Assembly (NCBI RefSeq): GCF_022414575.1
Contig: NZ_JADWYQ010000020.1
Coordinates: 43,720 to 107,719 of the forward strand
DNA length: 64,000 nt
Direction: 5' to 3'
From: Streptomyces sp. MUM 178J
GTDB taxonomy: Bacteria; Actinomycetota; Actinomycetes; Streptomycetales; Streptomycetaceae
The notes under the pieces were generated by a model, which worked only from the letters and a program-made list of their open reading frames with translations, was not told where the DNA came from and made no database searches. The translations under genes and the position numbers were made by a program. Below are positions 48,626 to 58,769 of this stretch, in pieces (position 1 is the first letter of the stretch; every line of letters starts with the position of its first letter).

Positions 48626-50296
48626 TTACTTGAACGACACCTCGGCGAAGCTCTCCTGCGTCAGCGGGGAGACGTTCGGCGGGTTGACGTTCTTGGCGAA
48701 CGCGATGGCCGGCGGGGACGAGGAGACCGGGAGACCGGGCAGGTACTCCATGATGACCTCGTTGGCCTTCTTGTAGGCCTCGATGCGCTTGGCGGGGTCG
48801 CCCTCCTTGGACCCGGCGTTCACCGCGGTGAAGACCGTTTCGTCCTTGAAGCCCCACTGCTTGTCGTACTCGGAGAACCAGGTGCCGATGAAGTTGTATC
48901 CGTCGTTGAAGTCACCGGTCCAGCCGAGCATGTGCAGGGCGCAGCTGCCCGCCTCGGTGGCGTCCAGGTAGTCCGGGGCCCACTTCATCGGCTTCGGGGT
49001 GACGGTGATGCCGGCCTTCTCCAGGTCGGCCTTCATCAGCTCGAACATGTCCTGCGGGGCGGGCATGTACGGGCGGGTGACCTCGGTCGGGTAGCAGAAG
49101 TCGATCTTCAGACCGGACTCGCCGGCGTCCTTGAGCAGCTGCTTGGCCTTGTTGGTGTCGTACGCGTACGTCTTCACCTTGTCCGAGTGACCGGCGACCG
49201 TGTGGGGCATGAACTGGGTCGCGACCTTGCCGCCCTCGGGAAGCTGGGTCTTGACCATGTTCTCGCGGTCGATGGCGTGCGCGATGGCCTGGCGCACCTC
49301 GCGCTTCTTCAGCGCCGGGTTGGCCTCCTGGGTCATGCCCAGATAGAAGAGGTTGAAGACGTCGCGGGTCGGGACCTGGAAGCCCGCTTCCTCCAGGGTC
49401 TTGACGTCGGCGGGCGCGACCAGGTCGTAGCCGTCGATGTCCCCGGCCTGGAGGGCCTGACGGCGGCCTTCCGGGGTGTCGATGGTGCGGATGACCAGGT
49501 TCTTCACCTTGGCCTTCTCACCCCAGTAGTCGTCGAAGCGCTCAAGGGCGACTTCCTTGTTCCCCTTGTTCCACTCCGTGATCTTGTACGGCCCGGTGCC
49601 GGCGACCGTGCCGGCCTCCTGGCTGTACTTGGGGTAGGTGATCGCGTCGCCCTTGGCGGAAGCTTCCTGCTTCTCGTACTCCTTGATGGCCTTGGGCGAG
49701 TGGATCGCCAGGGCCTGGAGGGAGAAGCCGCCCGGCAGGTTGGCGGAGGCCTCGTTGACCTCGATGACGGCGGTGTGCTCGTCCTTCGCGGTGCACGACT
49801 TGTAGTTCGGCTTGGGCGCCTCGGGGTCTTCGTTGTTCTTGAAGCCGCCCATGATGGACTGCCAGTAGTACGAGACCGCGCTGGTCTGGTACGTGCCCGT
49901 CCAGTTGAACCAGTGGTCGTAATTCGCGCACACCGCGGCCGCGTTGAACGCCTCGCCGTCGTGGAACTTCACACCCTTGCGGAGGTTGAACGTCCACACC
50001 GTGCCGGCGTCGTTGCCCTCCCAGGATTCGGCCAGGCCGCCGACCAGCTTGGAGCCGCCGGGCTCGTGCTTGAGCAGCGCCTCGAAGGCCTGGCGGGTGA
50101 CCCGGTAGGTCTCGCCGTCGGCCGCGAGGGCGGGGTCCAGCGAGCCGGGATCGCCGGTGCCGGCGAACACAAACGTGTCCTTGTCGCCGCCCTTCGCGTC
50201 GTCCTTGCCCCGCTCACTGGAGCAACCCGTGGCGATCAGGCCAACGGCGACCGCCGCTGTCACCGCCCGGACGGCTCTCGACTTGCTAATACGCAT
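48626..50296 (-). CDS. Peptide ABC transporter substrate-binding lipoprotein (family 5)
   Basis: A 556-aa lipoprotein anchored outside the membrane that captures peptides for the DppBCDF-like importer. The signal ends in the lipobox IATGC. Family 5 motifs include GDPGSLDPALAADGETYRVT, VKFHDGEAFNAAAVCANYDH, GTGPYKITEWNKGN, REVRQAIAHAIDRENMV and SCALHMLGWTGDFNDGYNF. The start ATG 50296 has GGGGTGGA upstream. First gene of the operon; the promoter lies in the 232-bp upstream gap, where TTGAGT/TAGGTA-like elements (about 50390-50420) are only suggestive. Confidence 0.95.
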   Translation of the reverse strand: MRISKSRAVRAVTAAVAVGLIATGCSSERGKDDAKGGDKDTFVFAGTGDPGSLDPALAADGETYRVTRQAFEALLKHEPGGSKLVGGLAESWEGNDAGTVWTFNLRKGVKFHDGEAFNAAAVCANYDHWFNWTGTYQTSAVSYYWQSIMGGFKNNEDPEAPKPNYKSCTAKDEHTAVIEVNEASANLPGGFSLQALAIHSPKAIKEYEKQEASAKGDAITYPKYSQEAGTVAGTGPYKITEWNKGNKEVALERFDDYWGEKAKVKNLVIRTIDTPEGRRQALQAGDIDGYDLVAPADVKTLEEAGFQVPTRDVFNLFYLGMTQEANPALKKREVRQAIAHAIDRENMVKTQLPEGGKVATQFMPHTVAGHSDKVKTYAYDTNKAKQLLKDAGESGLKIDFCYPTEVTRPYMPAPQDMFELMKADLEKAGITVTPKPMKWAPDYLDATEAGSCALHMLGWTGDFNDGYNFIGTWFSEYDKQWGFKDETVFTAVNAGSKEGDPAKRIEAYKKANEVIMEYLPGLPVSSSPPAIAFAKNVNPPNVSPLTQESFAEVSFK

Positions 50297-50528
50297 GGGT
50301 CCACCCCAGGGATTCCGCCGTGTGGAGAAGAGGTCTTGACCGGCCGAACACTACAGACGAGTAGGACGGCGGAGAACAGTCCGGATAGCGGTGATACCTA
50401 GCTGAGACCCGGACACTCAACAAACCGGGCAGATACGGGACAACAGCGAACGCCACATGATGCCCGAATTAACACCGTTGACATACAAAGAAGTTGAGTG
50501 CAGCTATTGACCCGTGGTTCAGCAGCGA

Positions 50529-51320
50529 TCAGCGGGGCGGGACGGGCGGATAGCCATAGCCGCCGTCCACGGGCCGGGACGGGCCGTGTGCCTCACGGTC
50601 GTAGAAGGGGCGCGCGCGGGCACGCAGCCACATCGCCACGGGGTCGTACTCGTCGGACATCGCCACCGTGGAGACGGGCAGCCCGTCAGGGACCGCCGTC
50701 ACCGTCTGCCGCATCATCGCGCGCACCGCGTCGACGGAGGCGGCGCCCGTGTCGTACAGATCCAGGCCGATGGCGAGATACGGGGCGCCGAGCGAAGGCT
50801 GCACCCAGGCCCGGCGCAGCGAGCGGACCGCGGGGGTGCGGTGGGCGTTCTGCGCGAGCAGGCCGTAGAAGTGGGGCAGCTCGATGACGGGCTCGGACAG
50901 GGTCAGCGGGCCGGCGGGCATCCGGTCCAGGCCGGTGGCGATCCTCCGCAGATCCGGCCAGGGGATGCCGACCCCGCCTCCGGGGGCGTGCGGGTTGAGC
51001 CAAATGCCCCAGCGCTCGGGGAAGAGGGCGCGGGCGATGTCGAGCCCGCTGACCACCTCATGGGCGCGGTTCCAGCCCGAGGCGGCGAGCTCCTGGGCCG
51101 AGGTGACACAGGGGGCGTATCCGACGCCGTCGACCTCCATGTTGCCGAACTGGGCGTCGGGCGCGCCGGGTGCGCCTTGCCAGAGCAGCATCCAGACCCG
51201 GCCCTGCGCGGGGTCGGCGAGCGCGTGCAGCAACGCCTCATAGGAGTCGTAGCGTCCGGGAGTCACCTGGCGCAGCATGTGCTCGACCTGACCGGCCGCA
51301 GCGGTGCCTGACGCGCTCAC
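50529..51320 (-). CDS. SseB family protein (enhanced serine sensitivity), copy 1
   Basis: A 263-aa cytosolic protein. The N-terminal SseB domain includes RVWMLLWQGAPGAPDAQFGN, VDGVGYAPCVTSAQELAASG and GIWLNPHAPGGGVGIPWPDL. The C-terminal half (SLGAPYLAIGLDLYDTGAAS, PVAMWLRARARPFYDRE) is the SseB C-terminal domain. In E. coli, SseB overexpression sensitises cells to serine. Two copies side by side next to glycine/serine catabolic genes suggests a link to serine metabolism. Confidence 0.82.
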   Translation of the reverse strand: MSASGTAAAGQVEHMLRQVTPGRYDSYEALLHALADPAQGRVWMLLWQGAPGAPDAQFGNMEVDGVGYAPCVTSAQELAASGWNRAHEVVSGLDIARALFPERWGIWLNPHAPGGGVGIPWPDLRRIATGLDRMPAGPLTLSEPVIELPHFYGLLAQNAHRTPAVRSLRRAWVQPSLGAPYLAIGLDLYDTGAASVDAVRAMMRQTVTAVPDGLPVSTVAMSDEYDPVAMWLRARARPFYDREAHGPSRPVDGGYGYPPVPPR

Positions 51321-51423
51321 TCTGGGTTCCGCCCCTCGTCGTCCCTCGTCGTCCCTCGGGGACCAGCTTAATCGGCCCTCTTAACGCAGACTTGACGAGT
51401 CCGACGGCGGGTCATGCGGCAGG

Positions 51424-52182
51424 TCATGCGCGCCGGCGCTCGTAGAAGGGGCGGACGCGCTCCAGCATCCAGTCGCCGACCGGATCCTGGGCCACGTCCA
51501 GCAGTACGAGACTGACCGGCCAGCTCACCTGGACGCGGCCGAGGGCACGGCCGAGCGCGTCCATGGGCGCGTTGCGGTCGGGGCCGTCCCAGGAGGAGAG
51601 CTGGACGCCGATGAAGAGCGAGGGCGCTTCGCCCTCGACGGAGGCGAGGGCGCGGCGGGCAGTGAGGACCACGCCGGACTCCTCGAACTCGCCGGCTGCT
51701 GCAGCGAGGAAGTCGACAGGCTCCTCCTGCCAGTCCGGCTCGAAAAGCCGCACTCGGCCGCCGGTCACCGGGGCGTCCGGAGAAGTCCGCCCGGGGCCGC
51801 ACAGCTCCGCGACGGCGGGCGGCGGCAGGGGCATGCCGACGGCGCCGCCCGGGTTGACGGCGATGCCGAGCTGTGGGGGCAGACCGCGGGCGAAGTCGCG
51901 GGCGGGCGCGACGGTGAACGACATATGCGCGCCCGCGCACTGGAGGAACTGCTGCTCAGAGCTGAAGACGGGAACGTAGGCCGCGCCGTCGACCTCCACG
52001 ATGGGCAAGTCCAGGGAGGGGCTGTCGGGTCCGCCGCCGTTGGGGAGGGGCACCCAGACATGGCTGCGGGCGAGGACCTCGACGAGGCGGGGGCCGGCGG
52101 CGGGGTTGCCCACGGAGGCGGCGAGCGTCTCCTCCAGCTCGTTGCCGGGCCAGGCGGTGTGGGCCTGCGGCGGGATGTCCAT
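51424..52182 (-). CDS. SseB family protein, copy 2
   Basis: A 252-aa paralogue of the neighbouring SseB gene with the same layout. It has SHVWVPLPNGGG, VDGAAYVPVFSSEQQFLQCA and GIAVNPGGAVGMPLPPPAVA, then a C-terminal domain ending PVGDWMLERVRPFYERRRA, matching the RPFYDRE end of copy 1. The 103-bp gap and common direction suggest tandem duplication and coexpression. Confidence 0.82.
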   Translation of the reverse strand: MDIPPQAHTAWPGNELEETLAASVGNPAAGPRLVEVLARSHVWVPLPNGGGPDSPSLDLPIVEVDGAAYVPVFSSEQQFLQCAGAHMSFTVAPARDFARGLPPQLGIAVNPGGAVGMPLPPPAVAELCGPGRTSPDAPVTGGRVRLFEPDWQEEPVDFLAAAAGEFEESGVVLTARRALASVEGEAPSLFIGVQLSSWDGPDRNAPMDALGRALGRVQVSWPVSLVLLDVAQDPVGDWMLERVRPFYERRRA

Positions 52183-52330
52183 GCGTGCGGCGCCCCTCTG
52201 CTTTCCTCTTCTTTCCCCGGTGCTACGGGGCGACCCTAGCGTGCGGCGGGTCGGGGCTCGGGGGCGCCTGCGGCGGGCTGCTCCCCTGCCCCGCCTTCCC
52301 CCAGCCTCGCCGGCGTTTGAGGCGCGGGGT

Positions 52331-52347
52331 CCGGGGCGGAGCCCCGG
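52331..52347. repeat. REP-like palindrome
   Basis: CCGGGGCGGAGCCCCGG, a perfect 7-bp-arm hairpin in the gap between the P-loop gene stop and SseB copy 2. It belongs to the GGGGCTCCGCCCC family seen at 9805 and 44351. Confidence 0.6.
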
Positions 52348-52376
52348 TACGGGAGTCCCGGCGGAGCCCCCGTGCC

Positions 52377-53042
52377 TCAGGACCGCCGGAAGCCCAGCAC
52401 CCCCAGCGCCTTCGCCGACTCCCGGTCCAGGAGGGTCGCGGAGGCGCACCCGGCCGGCAGGTCGCCGGATTCGGCGGCGCGCAGGAGGCGGGACACGGCG
52501 CGGAGGTGGCGGGTGAAGGCATAGCGGGAGACCCCGCGGCCGCGGGCGCACTGGCCTGCGCGGGCCGCCTCGGGCGGGACGTCGAGAAGGACGAGGTGGA
52601 GCCCGCTGCCCCGCCGGCGGGCCTCGCGTGCGAGCCACCGGCGCACCCACGCCTGGGTGCCGCAGTCGTGGACGACGACGCCGGCGCCGGACCGCAGGGC
52701 CCGCCGCAGCCCGGCGTAGTGGGCGACGCGCACCAGCGGACGGTAGACGGCGTACGGCAGGAACCTCGGCAGCCGGGCCTCCCAGCGCTCCCGCGCGTCC
52801 TGGGAGTCGACGCCCCCGCCCGGGACGGCACGTCTGATGAGGGTGGACTTGCCGCTGCCGGGCAGCCCGGAGACCACCACCACGTCGCCCGCGGCGAACA
52901 GCAGGCTGCCGGGGCTGCGCCCGGCCCGTTCGCGCAGGTCGCGCAGGAGCGGCGCGGAGGCCCGTACGGCGATTCCCGGCGCGGGTCGCGCCGGGACGCC
53001 CGCGGCCGCCGGTGCGATCTGACCGGTCCGTTGCGACGTCAT
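52377..53042 (-). CDS. P-loop ATPase/kinase-like protein
   Basis: A 221-aa protein with a clear Walker A (VVVVSGLPGSGKSTLIRR). After it come a RWEARLPRFLPYAVYRPLVR region, GVVVHDCGTQAWVRRWLARE and LVLLDVPPEAARAGQCARGR, a layout like small-molecule or zeta-type kinases. The N-terminus is Ala/Pro-rich. The substrate is unknown. It is divergent from the glycine riboswitch and gcvT. Confidence 0.78.
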   Translation of the reverse strand: MTSQRTGQIAPAAAGVPARPAPGIAVRASAPLLRDLRERAGRSPGSLLFAAGDVVVVSGLPGSGKSTLIRRAVPGGGVDSQDARERWEARLPRFLPYAVYRPLVRVAHYAGLRRALRSGAGVVVHDCGTQAWVRRWLAREARRRGSGLHLVLLDVPPEAARAGQCARGRGVSRYAFTRHLRAVSRLLRAAESGDLPAGCASATLLDRESAKALGVLGFRRS

Positions 53043-53204
53043 CGCCCCTCCCCCATGTCGGGCCCTGTGCAGGACCACCCAACCCTTGCTCATGGAGTGT
53101 AAAGAACCGGTAATGCGGCACAACCTTTCCCGTATCGTGGCCGGACCCCCCACTCTTCCCCGATGCATGCAATGATGTGCGCGCCAACTGCATACCGGCC
53201 GTTT

Positions 53205-53412
53205 GAATCCACGCGGGAGAGTCCCGGCGACACGAGTGTCCCCGGGCGCCGAAGGAGCAAGTTCCTCCCTTGAATCTCTCAGGCCCCGTACCGCGTGCGA
53301 CGAGGCAGATCTGAAAAGCGAGCCGCCGTCGAGCGGCTCCACCCAAGGTGCAAGTCACGACTACCCATATGTGCGGTCGCGACGAACCTCTCAGGTTCCG
53401 ATGACAGATGGG
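53205..53412 (+). promoter_or_regulatory. Glycine riboswitch (tandem aptamer)
   Basis: The leader of gcvT contains two copies of glycine-aptamer landmarks. The first includes GCGGGAGAGTCCCGGC, CCGAAGGAGCAAG and GAATCTCTCAGGC. The second includes GGTGCAAGTC, GAACCTCTCAGGTTCCGA and GACAGATGGGGA. A GAGGATTGTCCTC hairpin follows at 53413-53425. It should switch on the glycine cleavage genes when glycine is high. Confidence 0.9.
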
Positions 53413-53455
53413 GAGGATTGTCCTCGCCCTGACCATGCCCCTGGGAGCCCTGTCT

Positions 53456-54586
53456 ATGAGCAACGCCCCTTCGAGCACCTCCCCGCGCCGTACCGCCCTC
53501 GACGCCCTGCACCGGTCGCTGGGCGCGACCATGACCGACTTCGCGGGCTGGGACATGCCGCTGCGGTACGGCAGTGAGCGCGACGAGCACAACGCCGTAC
53601 GCACCAAGGCCGGTCTCTTCGACCTCTCCCACATGGGTGAGATCACCGTCACCGGGCCGCAGGCCGCCGCCCTCCTCGACCACGCGCTGGTGGGCAACAT
53701 CGGCGGCGTCGGCGTGGGCCGCGCCCGCTACACCATGATCTGCCAGGCGGACGGCGGCATCCTGGACGATCTGATCGTCTACCGCCTCGCCGACGCCGAG
53801 TACATGGTCGTCGCGAACGCGGGCAACGCCCAGATCGTGCTGGATGCGCTGACCGAGCGCGCCGCGGGCTTCGACGCACAGGTGCGCGACGACCGCGACG
53901 CCTATGCGCTGATCGCCGTCCAGGGGCCCGAGTCCCCCGGCATCCTGAAGTCCCTCACGGACGCCGACCTGGACGGCCTGAAGTACTACGCGGGCCTGCC
54001 GGGCACGGTCGCCGGGGTTCCGGCGCTGATCGCCCGAACCGGTTACACGGGCGAGGACGGCTTCGAGCTGTTCGTCGAGCCGCAGCACGCGGAGAAGCTC
54101 TGGCAGGCGATCACCGAGGCCGGCGCCCCCGCCGGTCTGATTCCGTGCGGTCTGTCCTGCCGGGACACCCTGCGCCTGGAGGCGGGCATGCCGCTCTACG
54201 GGCATGAGCTGACGACCTCCCTGACGCCGTTCGACGCGGGTCTGGGCCGGGTGGTCAAGTTCGAGAAGGACGGCGACTTCGTGGGCCGCGCGGCGCTGGC
54301 CGACGCCAAGGAGCGCGCCGAGTCCAGCCCGCCGCGCAAGCTGGTCGGCCTGATCGCAGAGGGGCGGCGGGTGCCGCGCGCCGGGATGTCCGTGGTGGCG
54401 GACGGCCAGGTGATCGGCGAGGTGACCTCCGGCGCGCCGTCCCCGACGCTCGGCAAGCCGATCGCCATGGCCTATGTGGACGCGGCGCACGCCGCCCCCG
54501 GCACGGCAGGCGTGGGCGTGGACATCCGCGGTGCGCACGAGCCGTACGAGGTCGTGGCGCTCCCCTTCTACAAACGCCAGAAGTGA
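53456..54586 (+). CDS. gcvT: Glycine cleavage system T protein (aminomethyltransferase)
   Basis: A 376-aa tetrahydrofolate-dependent enzyme that takes the aminomethyl group from lipoylated GcvH, releasing ammonia and methylene-THF. Signatures are [50 protein letters not shown] and [16 protein letters not shown] 53456 has GGGAG 7-8 nt upstream. First gene after the glycine riboswitch. The P protein gene (gcvP) is not in this window. Confidence 0.97.
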   Translation: MSNAPSSTSPRRTALDALHRSLGATMTDFAGWDMPLRYGSERDEHNAVRTKAGLFDLSHMGEITVTGPQAAALLDHALVGNIGGVGVGRARYTMICQADGGILDDLIVYRLADAEYMVVANAGNAQIVLDALTERAAGFDAQVRDDRDAYALIAVQGPESPGILKSLTDADLDGLKYYAGLPGTVAGVPALIARTGYTGEDGFELFVEPQHAEKLWQAITEAGAPAGLIPCGLSCRDTLRLEAGMPLYGHELTTSLTPFDAGLGRVVKFEKDGDFVGRAALADAKERAESSPPRKLVGLIAEGRRVPRAGMSVVADGQVIGEVTSGAPSPTLGKPIAMAYVDAAHAAPGTAGVGVDIRGAHEPYEVVALPFYKRQK

Positions 54587-54638
54587 CGCGCGTCTCCCCT
54601 TCCCCCAGCACTCACCCGCGTACAGGAGAATCCAGATC

Positions 54639-55013
54639 ATGAGCAACCCCCAGCAGCTGCGTTACAGCAAGGAGCACGAGTGGCTGTCGGCCGCCGAGGA
54701 CGGCGTGTCGACGGTCGGGATCACGGAGCACGCGGCGAACGCCCTCGGCGACGTGGTGTACGTCCAGCTCCCGGAGGTGGGCGACACGGTGTCCGCGGGC
54801 GAGACCTGCGGCGAGCTGGAGTCGACCAAGTCGGTCAGCGACCTGTACTCCCCGGTGACGGGCGAGGTCGTCGAGGCGAACCAGGCGGTCGTGGACGACC
54901 CGTCGCTGGTGAACACGGCCCCGTTCGAGGGCGGCTGGCTGTTCAAGGTGCGCGTGGCGGAGGAGCCGAAGGACCTGCTCTCCGCGGACGAGTACACCGA
55001 GTTCGCCGGCTGA
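54639..55013 (+). CDS. gcvH: Glycine cleavage system H protein
   Basis: A 124-aa lipoyl carrier protein shuttling the aminomethyl intermediate between P, T and L proteins. The lipoylated Lys is K64 in [15 protein letters not shown]. The flanking [20 protein letters not shown] and [20 protein letters not shown] are canonical. AGGAGA lies before ATG 54639. It is 52 bp after gcvT in the same riboswitch-led unit. Confidence 0.97.
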   Translation: MSNPQQLRYSKEHEWLSAAEDGVSTVGITEHAANALGDVVYVQLPEVGDTVSAGETCGELESTKSVSDLYSPVTGEVVEANQAVVDDPSLVNTAPFEGGWLFKVRVAEEPKDLLSADEYTEFAG

Positions 55014-55044
55014 CCGCCGACTCACGACCCCAAGGGATGTCACC

Positions 55045-56304
55045 ATGTCGCTTCTGAACACCCCCCTCCATGAGCTGGACCCGGACGTCGCCGCCGCCGT
55101 CGACGCCGAGCTTCACCGTCAGCAGTCCACCCTCGAGATGATCGCCTCGGAGAACTTCGCTCCGGTCGCGGTCATGGAGGCGCAGGGCTCGGTCCTCACC
55201 AACAAGTACGCCGAGGGCTACCCGGGCCGCCGCTACTACGGCGGCTGTGAGCACGTCGACGTCGTCGAGCAGATCGCGATCGACCGGATCAAGGAACTCT
55301 TCGGGGCCGAGCACGCCAATGTGCAGCCGCACTCGGGCGCCCAGGCCAACGCGGCGGCGATGTTCGCGCTGCTGAAGCCGGGCGACACGATCATGGGTCT
55401 GAACCTGGCCCACGGCGGTCATCTGACCCACGGAATGAAGATCAACTTCTCCGGCAAGCTCTACAACGTGGTGGCCTACCACGTGGACGACGCCACCGGC
55501 CAGGTCGACATGGCCGAGGTCGAGCGGCTCGCCAAGGAGGCCAAGCCGAAGCTGATCGTGGCCGGCTGGTCCGCGTACCCGCGTCAGCTCGACTTCGCCG
55601 CCTTCCGCCGGATCGCGGACGAGGTCGGCGCGTACCTGATGGTCGACATGGCCCACTTCGCGGGCCTTGTCGCCGCCGGCCTGCACCCCAACCCGGTGCC
55701 GCACGCCCATGTCGTGACCACCACCACGCACAAGACCCTCGGCGGTCCGCGCGGCGGTGTGATCCTGTGCACGGCCGACCTCGCCAAGAAGATCAACTCC
55801 GCTGTCTTCCCCGGTCAGCAGGGCGGCCCGCTGGAGCATGTGATCGCCGCCAAGGCGGTGTCCTTCAAGGTCGCGGCCTCGGAGGACTTCAAGGAGCGCC
55901 AGCAGCGCACCCTGGACGGCGCCCGCATCCTCGCGGAGCGCCTGGTGCAGGACGATGTTGCCGAGCACGGCGTGTCGGTGCTGTCCGGCGGCACGGACGT
56001 CCACCTGGTCCTGGTGGACCTGCGGCACTCGGAGCTGGACGGCCAGCAGGCCGAGGACCGGCTGCACGAGGTCGGCATCACGGTCAACCGGAACGCGATC
56101 CCGAACGACCCGCGGCCGCCGATGGTCACCTCGGGTCTGCGGATCGGCACCCCGGCGCTGGCCACCCGCGGCTTCACGGCCGAGGACTTTACCGAGGTCG
56201 CCGACATCATCGCCGAGGCCCTGAAGCCCTCATACGACGCGGCCGCCCTGCGCGCCCGGGTCACGGCCCTCGCCGAGAAGCACCCGCTCTACCCCGGTCT
56301 GTAA
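55045..56304 (+). CDS. glyA: Serine hydroxymethyltransferase
   Basis: A 419-aa PLP enzyme interconverting serine and glycine with tetrahydrofolate. The PLP Lys is K230 in [16 protein letters not shown]. Other signatures are [29 protein letters not shown] and [18 protein letters not shown]. It starts 31 bp after gcvH, so glycine cleavage and serine formation are coexpressed. Complete. Confidence 0.97.
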   Translation: MSLLNTPLHELDPDVAAAVDAELHRQQSTLEMIASENFAPVAVMEAQGSVLTNKYAEGYPGRRYYGGCEHVDVVEQIAIDRIKELFGAEHANVQPHSGAQANAAAMFALLKPGDTIMGLNLAHGGHLTHGMKINFSGKLYNVVAYHVDDATGQVDMAEVERLAKEAKPKLIVAGWSAYPRQLDFAAFRRIADEVGAYLMVDMAHFAGLVAAGLHPNPVPHAHVVTTTTHKTLGGPRGGVILCTADLAKKINSAVFPGQQGGPLEHVIAAKAVSFKVAASEDFKERQQRTLDGARILAERLVQDDVAEHGVSVLSGGTDVHLVLVDLRHSELDGQQAEDRLHEVGITVNRNAIPNDPRPPMVTSGLRIGTPALATRGFTAEDFTEVADIIAEALKPSYDAAALRARVTALAEKHPLYPGL

Positions 56305-56336
56305 TCCGGAGGCAAAGCCTCAGAGGTCCAAAAAGT

Positions 56337-56386
56337 CGGGGCACCGCGCACACTGGACGGTGAGCGCCAGTGAGCACGGTGCCCCG
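56337..56386 (+). terminator. Hairpin between glyA and sdaA
   Basis: Outer stem CGGGGCACCG/CGGTGCCCCG (56337-56346, 56377-56386) with an inner CACTGG/CCAGTG hairpin. It lies 33 bp after the glyA stop in a 187-bp gap and could partly separate sdaA expression. Confidence 0.6.
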
Positions 56387-56491
56387 CACCATGCCCTTGC
56401 CTCTCGCAGCCCCGCCTCTTCCCCGCCCTTCCCCCCGCACGCCCTGCACCACCCGGCAGACGACGGCGTCTACCACCCCTAGGAGACATCC

Positions 56492-57859
56492 GTGGCCATT
56501 TCGGTCTTCGACCTGTTCTCGATCGGCATCGGCCCGTCCAGCTCCCATACGGTCGGCCCGATGCGCGCCGCCCGGATGTTCGCCCGGCGCCTGAAGAACG
56601 AAGGCATGCTGGCGCACACCGCGGCGATACGGGCCGAGCTGTACGGCTCACTCGGCGCGACCGGCCACGGCCATGGCACACCCAAGGCGGTGCTGCTGGG
56701 CCTGGAGGGCAGCTCGCCGCGGACCGTCGACGTCGAGAGCGCCGACGACCGCGTCGAGCAGATCAGGACGGCGGGACGGCTGAACCTGCTGGGCATGCAC
56801 GAGATCGCCTTCGACTTCGACGAGGACCTGGTGCTGCACCGCCGCAAGGCGCTGCCGTACCACGCCAACGGCATGACGGTCTTCGCGTACGACGCCGAGG
56901 GCGGGCCGCTGCTGGAGAAGACGTACTACTCGGTCGGCGGCGGCTTCGTGGTGGACGAGGACGCGGTCGGAGAAGACCGGATCAAGCTGGACGACACGGT
57001 GCTGAAGCACCCCTTCCGCACCGGTGACGAGCTGCTGCGCCTCACCCGGGAGACCGGCCTGTCGATCTCCGCGCTGATGCTGGAGAACGAGAAGGCATGG
57101 CGCTCGGAGGAGGAGATCCGCGAGGGCCTGCTGGACATCTGGCGGGTGATGCAGGCGTGCGTGACCCGCGGCATGTCCCGGGAGGGCATCCTGCCCGGCG
57201 GCCTGAAGGTGCGCCGCCGGGCCGCGAACTCGGCCCGGCAGCTACGCGCCGAGGGCGATGCGCAGGCCCGCGCCATGGAGTGGATCACGCTCTACGCGAT
57301 GGCGGTCAACGAGGAGAACGCCGCCGGCGGTCGCGTGGTGACCGCCCCGACGAACGGCGCGGCGGGCATCATCCCGGCCGTCCTGCACTACTACATGAAC
57401 TTCGTCCCGGGCGCGGACGAGGAGGGCGTGGTCCGCTCCCTGCTCGCCGCGGGCGCAATCGGCATGCTGTTCAAGGAGAACGCCTCGATCTCAGGCGCCG
57501 AGGTCGGCTGCCAGGGCGAGGTCGGCTCCGCCTGCTCCATGGCCGCGGGCGCGCTGGCCGAGGTGCTGGGCGGCAGCCCCGAACAGGTGGAGAACGCCGC
57601 GGAGATCGGCATGGAGCACAATCTGGGCCTGACCTGCGACCCGGTCGGCGGCCTCGTGCAGATTCCGTGCATCGAGCGCAACGGCATGGCGGCGGTGAAG
57701 GCCGTGACGGCCGCGAAGATGGCGATGCGGGGCGACGGCAGCCACAAGGTCTCGCTGGACAAGGTCATCAAAACGATGAAGGACACCGGCGCGGACATGT
57801 CCGTCAAGTACAAGGAGACCGCCCGCGGCGGTCTGGCGGTCAACATCATCGAATGCTGA
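56492..57859 (+). CDS. sdaA: L-serine ammonia-lyase (iron-sulfur)
   Basis: A 455-aa single-chain L-serine dehydratase turning serine into pyruvate and ammonia. The N-terminal beta domain starts [20 protein letters not shown]. The C-terminal alpha domain carries the 4Fe-4S cysteines in [18 protein letters not shown] and [20 protein letters not shown] 56492 has AGGAGA upstream. It completes the glycine to serine to pyruvate route with gcvT/gcvH/glyA. Confidence 0.96.
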   Translation: MAISVFDLFSIGIGPSSSHTVGPMRAARMFARRLKNEGMLAHTAAIRAELYGSLGATGHGHGTPKAVLLGLEGSSPRTVDVESADDRVEQIRTAGRLNLLGMHEIAFDFDEDLVLHRRKALPYHANGMTVFAYDAEGGPLLEKTYYSVGGGFVVDEDAVGEDRIKLDDTVLKHPFRTGDELLRLTRETGLSISALMLENEKAWRSEEEIREGLLDIWRVMQACVTRGMSREGILPGGLKVRRRAANSARQLRAEGDAQARAMEWITLYAMAVNEENAAGGRVVTAPTNGAAGIIPAVLHYYMNFVPGADEEGVVRSLLAAGAIGMLFKENASISGAEVGCQGEVGSACSMAAGALAEVLGGSPEQVENAAEIGMEHNLGLTCDPVGGLVQIPCIERNGMAAVKAVTAAKMAMRGDGSHKVSLDKVIKTMKDTGADMSVKYKETARGGLAVNIIEC

Positions 57860-57866
57860 GGCTGTA

Positions 57867-57909
57867 GGCCCTGACCAGCGCGTTCGTATCTTTCAGCGCT
57901 GTCAGGGCC
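57867..57909 (+). terminator. Hairpin terminator after sdaA
   Basis: A stem of about 14 bp with one bulge (57867-57881 with 57896-57909) begins 8 bp after the stop, followed by TTCCTT. Confidence 0.7.
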
Positions 57910-58153
57910 TTCCTTGCTTATCTGGCGGAAAGTCCCCGGGATCTCCCTGAGACAGACGTGAAAGTCCCTGAAAAGTCCCTGGCACGTCCCTGTCGCGCCC
58001 CCATCTCGAAGCGGGGCGCGACACCCGAAGCCAGCCATGCCGCCTCAGGCGCCGCCCGCAGCTGGCGTGTGCAGCCAGGTCATGAGACCTACGCATTACA
58101 GGGGCTGGCGGTCTTCTGCCGGGTAGGCCCGGACGGTGCCGCACTGTCCAGTA
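57910..58153. other. Gene-free left flank of the accessory region
   Basis: About 245 bp between the sdaA terminator and the IS element. It holds three direct AAGTCCCTG-type repeats (57961-57990) and no convincing gene. It may be the junction where the accessory DNA begins. Confidence 0.4.
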
Positions 58154-58230
58154 CTAGGGCGCGTATCGAATCATGATCAAGTTGCTGGATTCGCTCTCGC
58201 GGCGGAGTCTGGTCCGGTAGATCTTCTTCT

Positions 58231-58728
58231 GTGACGCGAGTGCAACTGACTGACACAGAATGGGAGTTCATCGAGCCGTACCTGCCGATCGGCGAGTACG
58301 GCCCGTACCCGGAGCGACTGCGGCAGCAGTTCGAGGGTGTGATCTGGCGGTTCAAGACCGGCGGACAGTGGCGGGAGATGCCGCAGGAGTTCGGTGCCTG
58401 GTCGACTGTGCACAACCGCTTCCGGCAGTGGCGTGACGCCGGCGTCTTTGAGGCGCTGCTGGAGGGCCTGATCGCGGAAGCGGCGAAGCGGGGTGAGGTG
58501 GACCTGTCCCTGGTCAGTATCGACTCCACGACTGCGCGGGCCCACCACGATGCCGCCGGGATGCGCGTGGGCGAAGACGTCCTCAGCACACTGGAGAAGG
58601 CCGCGGCCGAGGCAGAGAAGGCCAGGTCAAAGGGGGCAGCCTCGAAGAACAAAGCGGGCAGGACCCCGAAGCAGATCCCGAGCGGGAGGAGCGACGGCGC
58701 ATCCGGCGTCGGCGACGAGTCCGCCTGA
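58231..58728 (+). CDS. IS5-type transposase OrfA (N-terminal part)
   Basis: A 165-aa frame containing the IS5 N-terminal helical domain (DTEWEFIEPYLPIGEYGPYP, FEGVIWRFKTGGQWREMP) and the first catalytic Asp in LVSIDSTTARAHHDAAG. Past the frameshift site its reading (KNKAGRTPKQ...) is non-conserved. Production of full transposase requires a -1 shift into the downstream frame. Confidence 0.92.
   Translation: MTRVQLTDTEWEFIEPYLPIGEYGPYPERLRQQFEGVIWRFKTGGQWREMPQEFGAWSTVHNRFRQWRDAGVFEALLEGLIAEAAKRGEVDLSLVSIDSTTARAHHDAAGMRVGEDVLSTLEKAAAEAEKARSKGAASKNKAGRTPKQIPSGRSDGASGVGDESA
58629..58635 (+). other. Programmed -1 frameshift heptamer
   Basis: A AAG GGG is a canonical X XXY YYZ slippery site in the OrfA frame. 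Slippage enters the frame QVKGGSLEEQ...RLKAALLGRSRGGQ, which runs without a stop into the catalytic OrfB. Confidence 0.75.
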
Positions 58729-58769
58729 AGGCCGCCCTCCTGGGACGCTCCAGGGGCGGGCAGACCAGC

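Noticed and set aside
45618..50401. Very long rightward open frames opposite the peptide transporter genes
   Set aside because: No recognisable domains and a shadow amino-acid composition; the leftward genes are all canonical.
57860..58153. tRNA or phage attachment site next to sdaA
   Set aside because: No cloverleaf or tRNA 3' end could be found by eye; only short repeats and a terminator hairpin are present.
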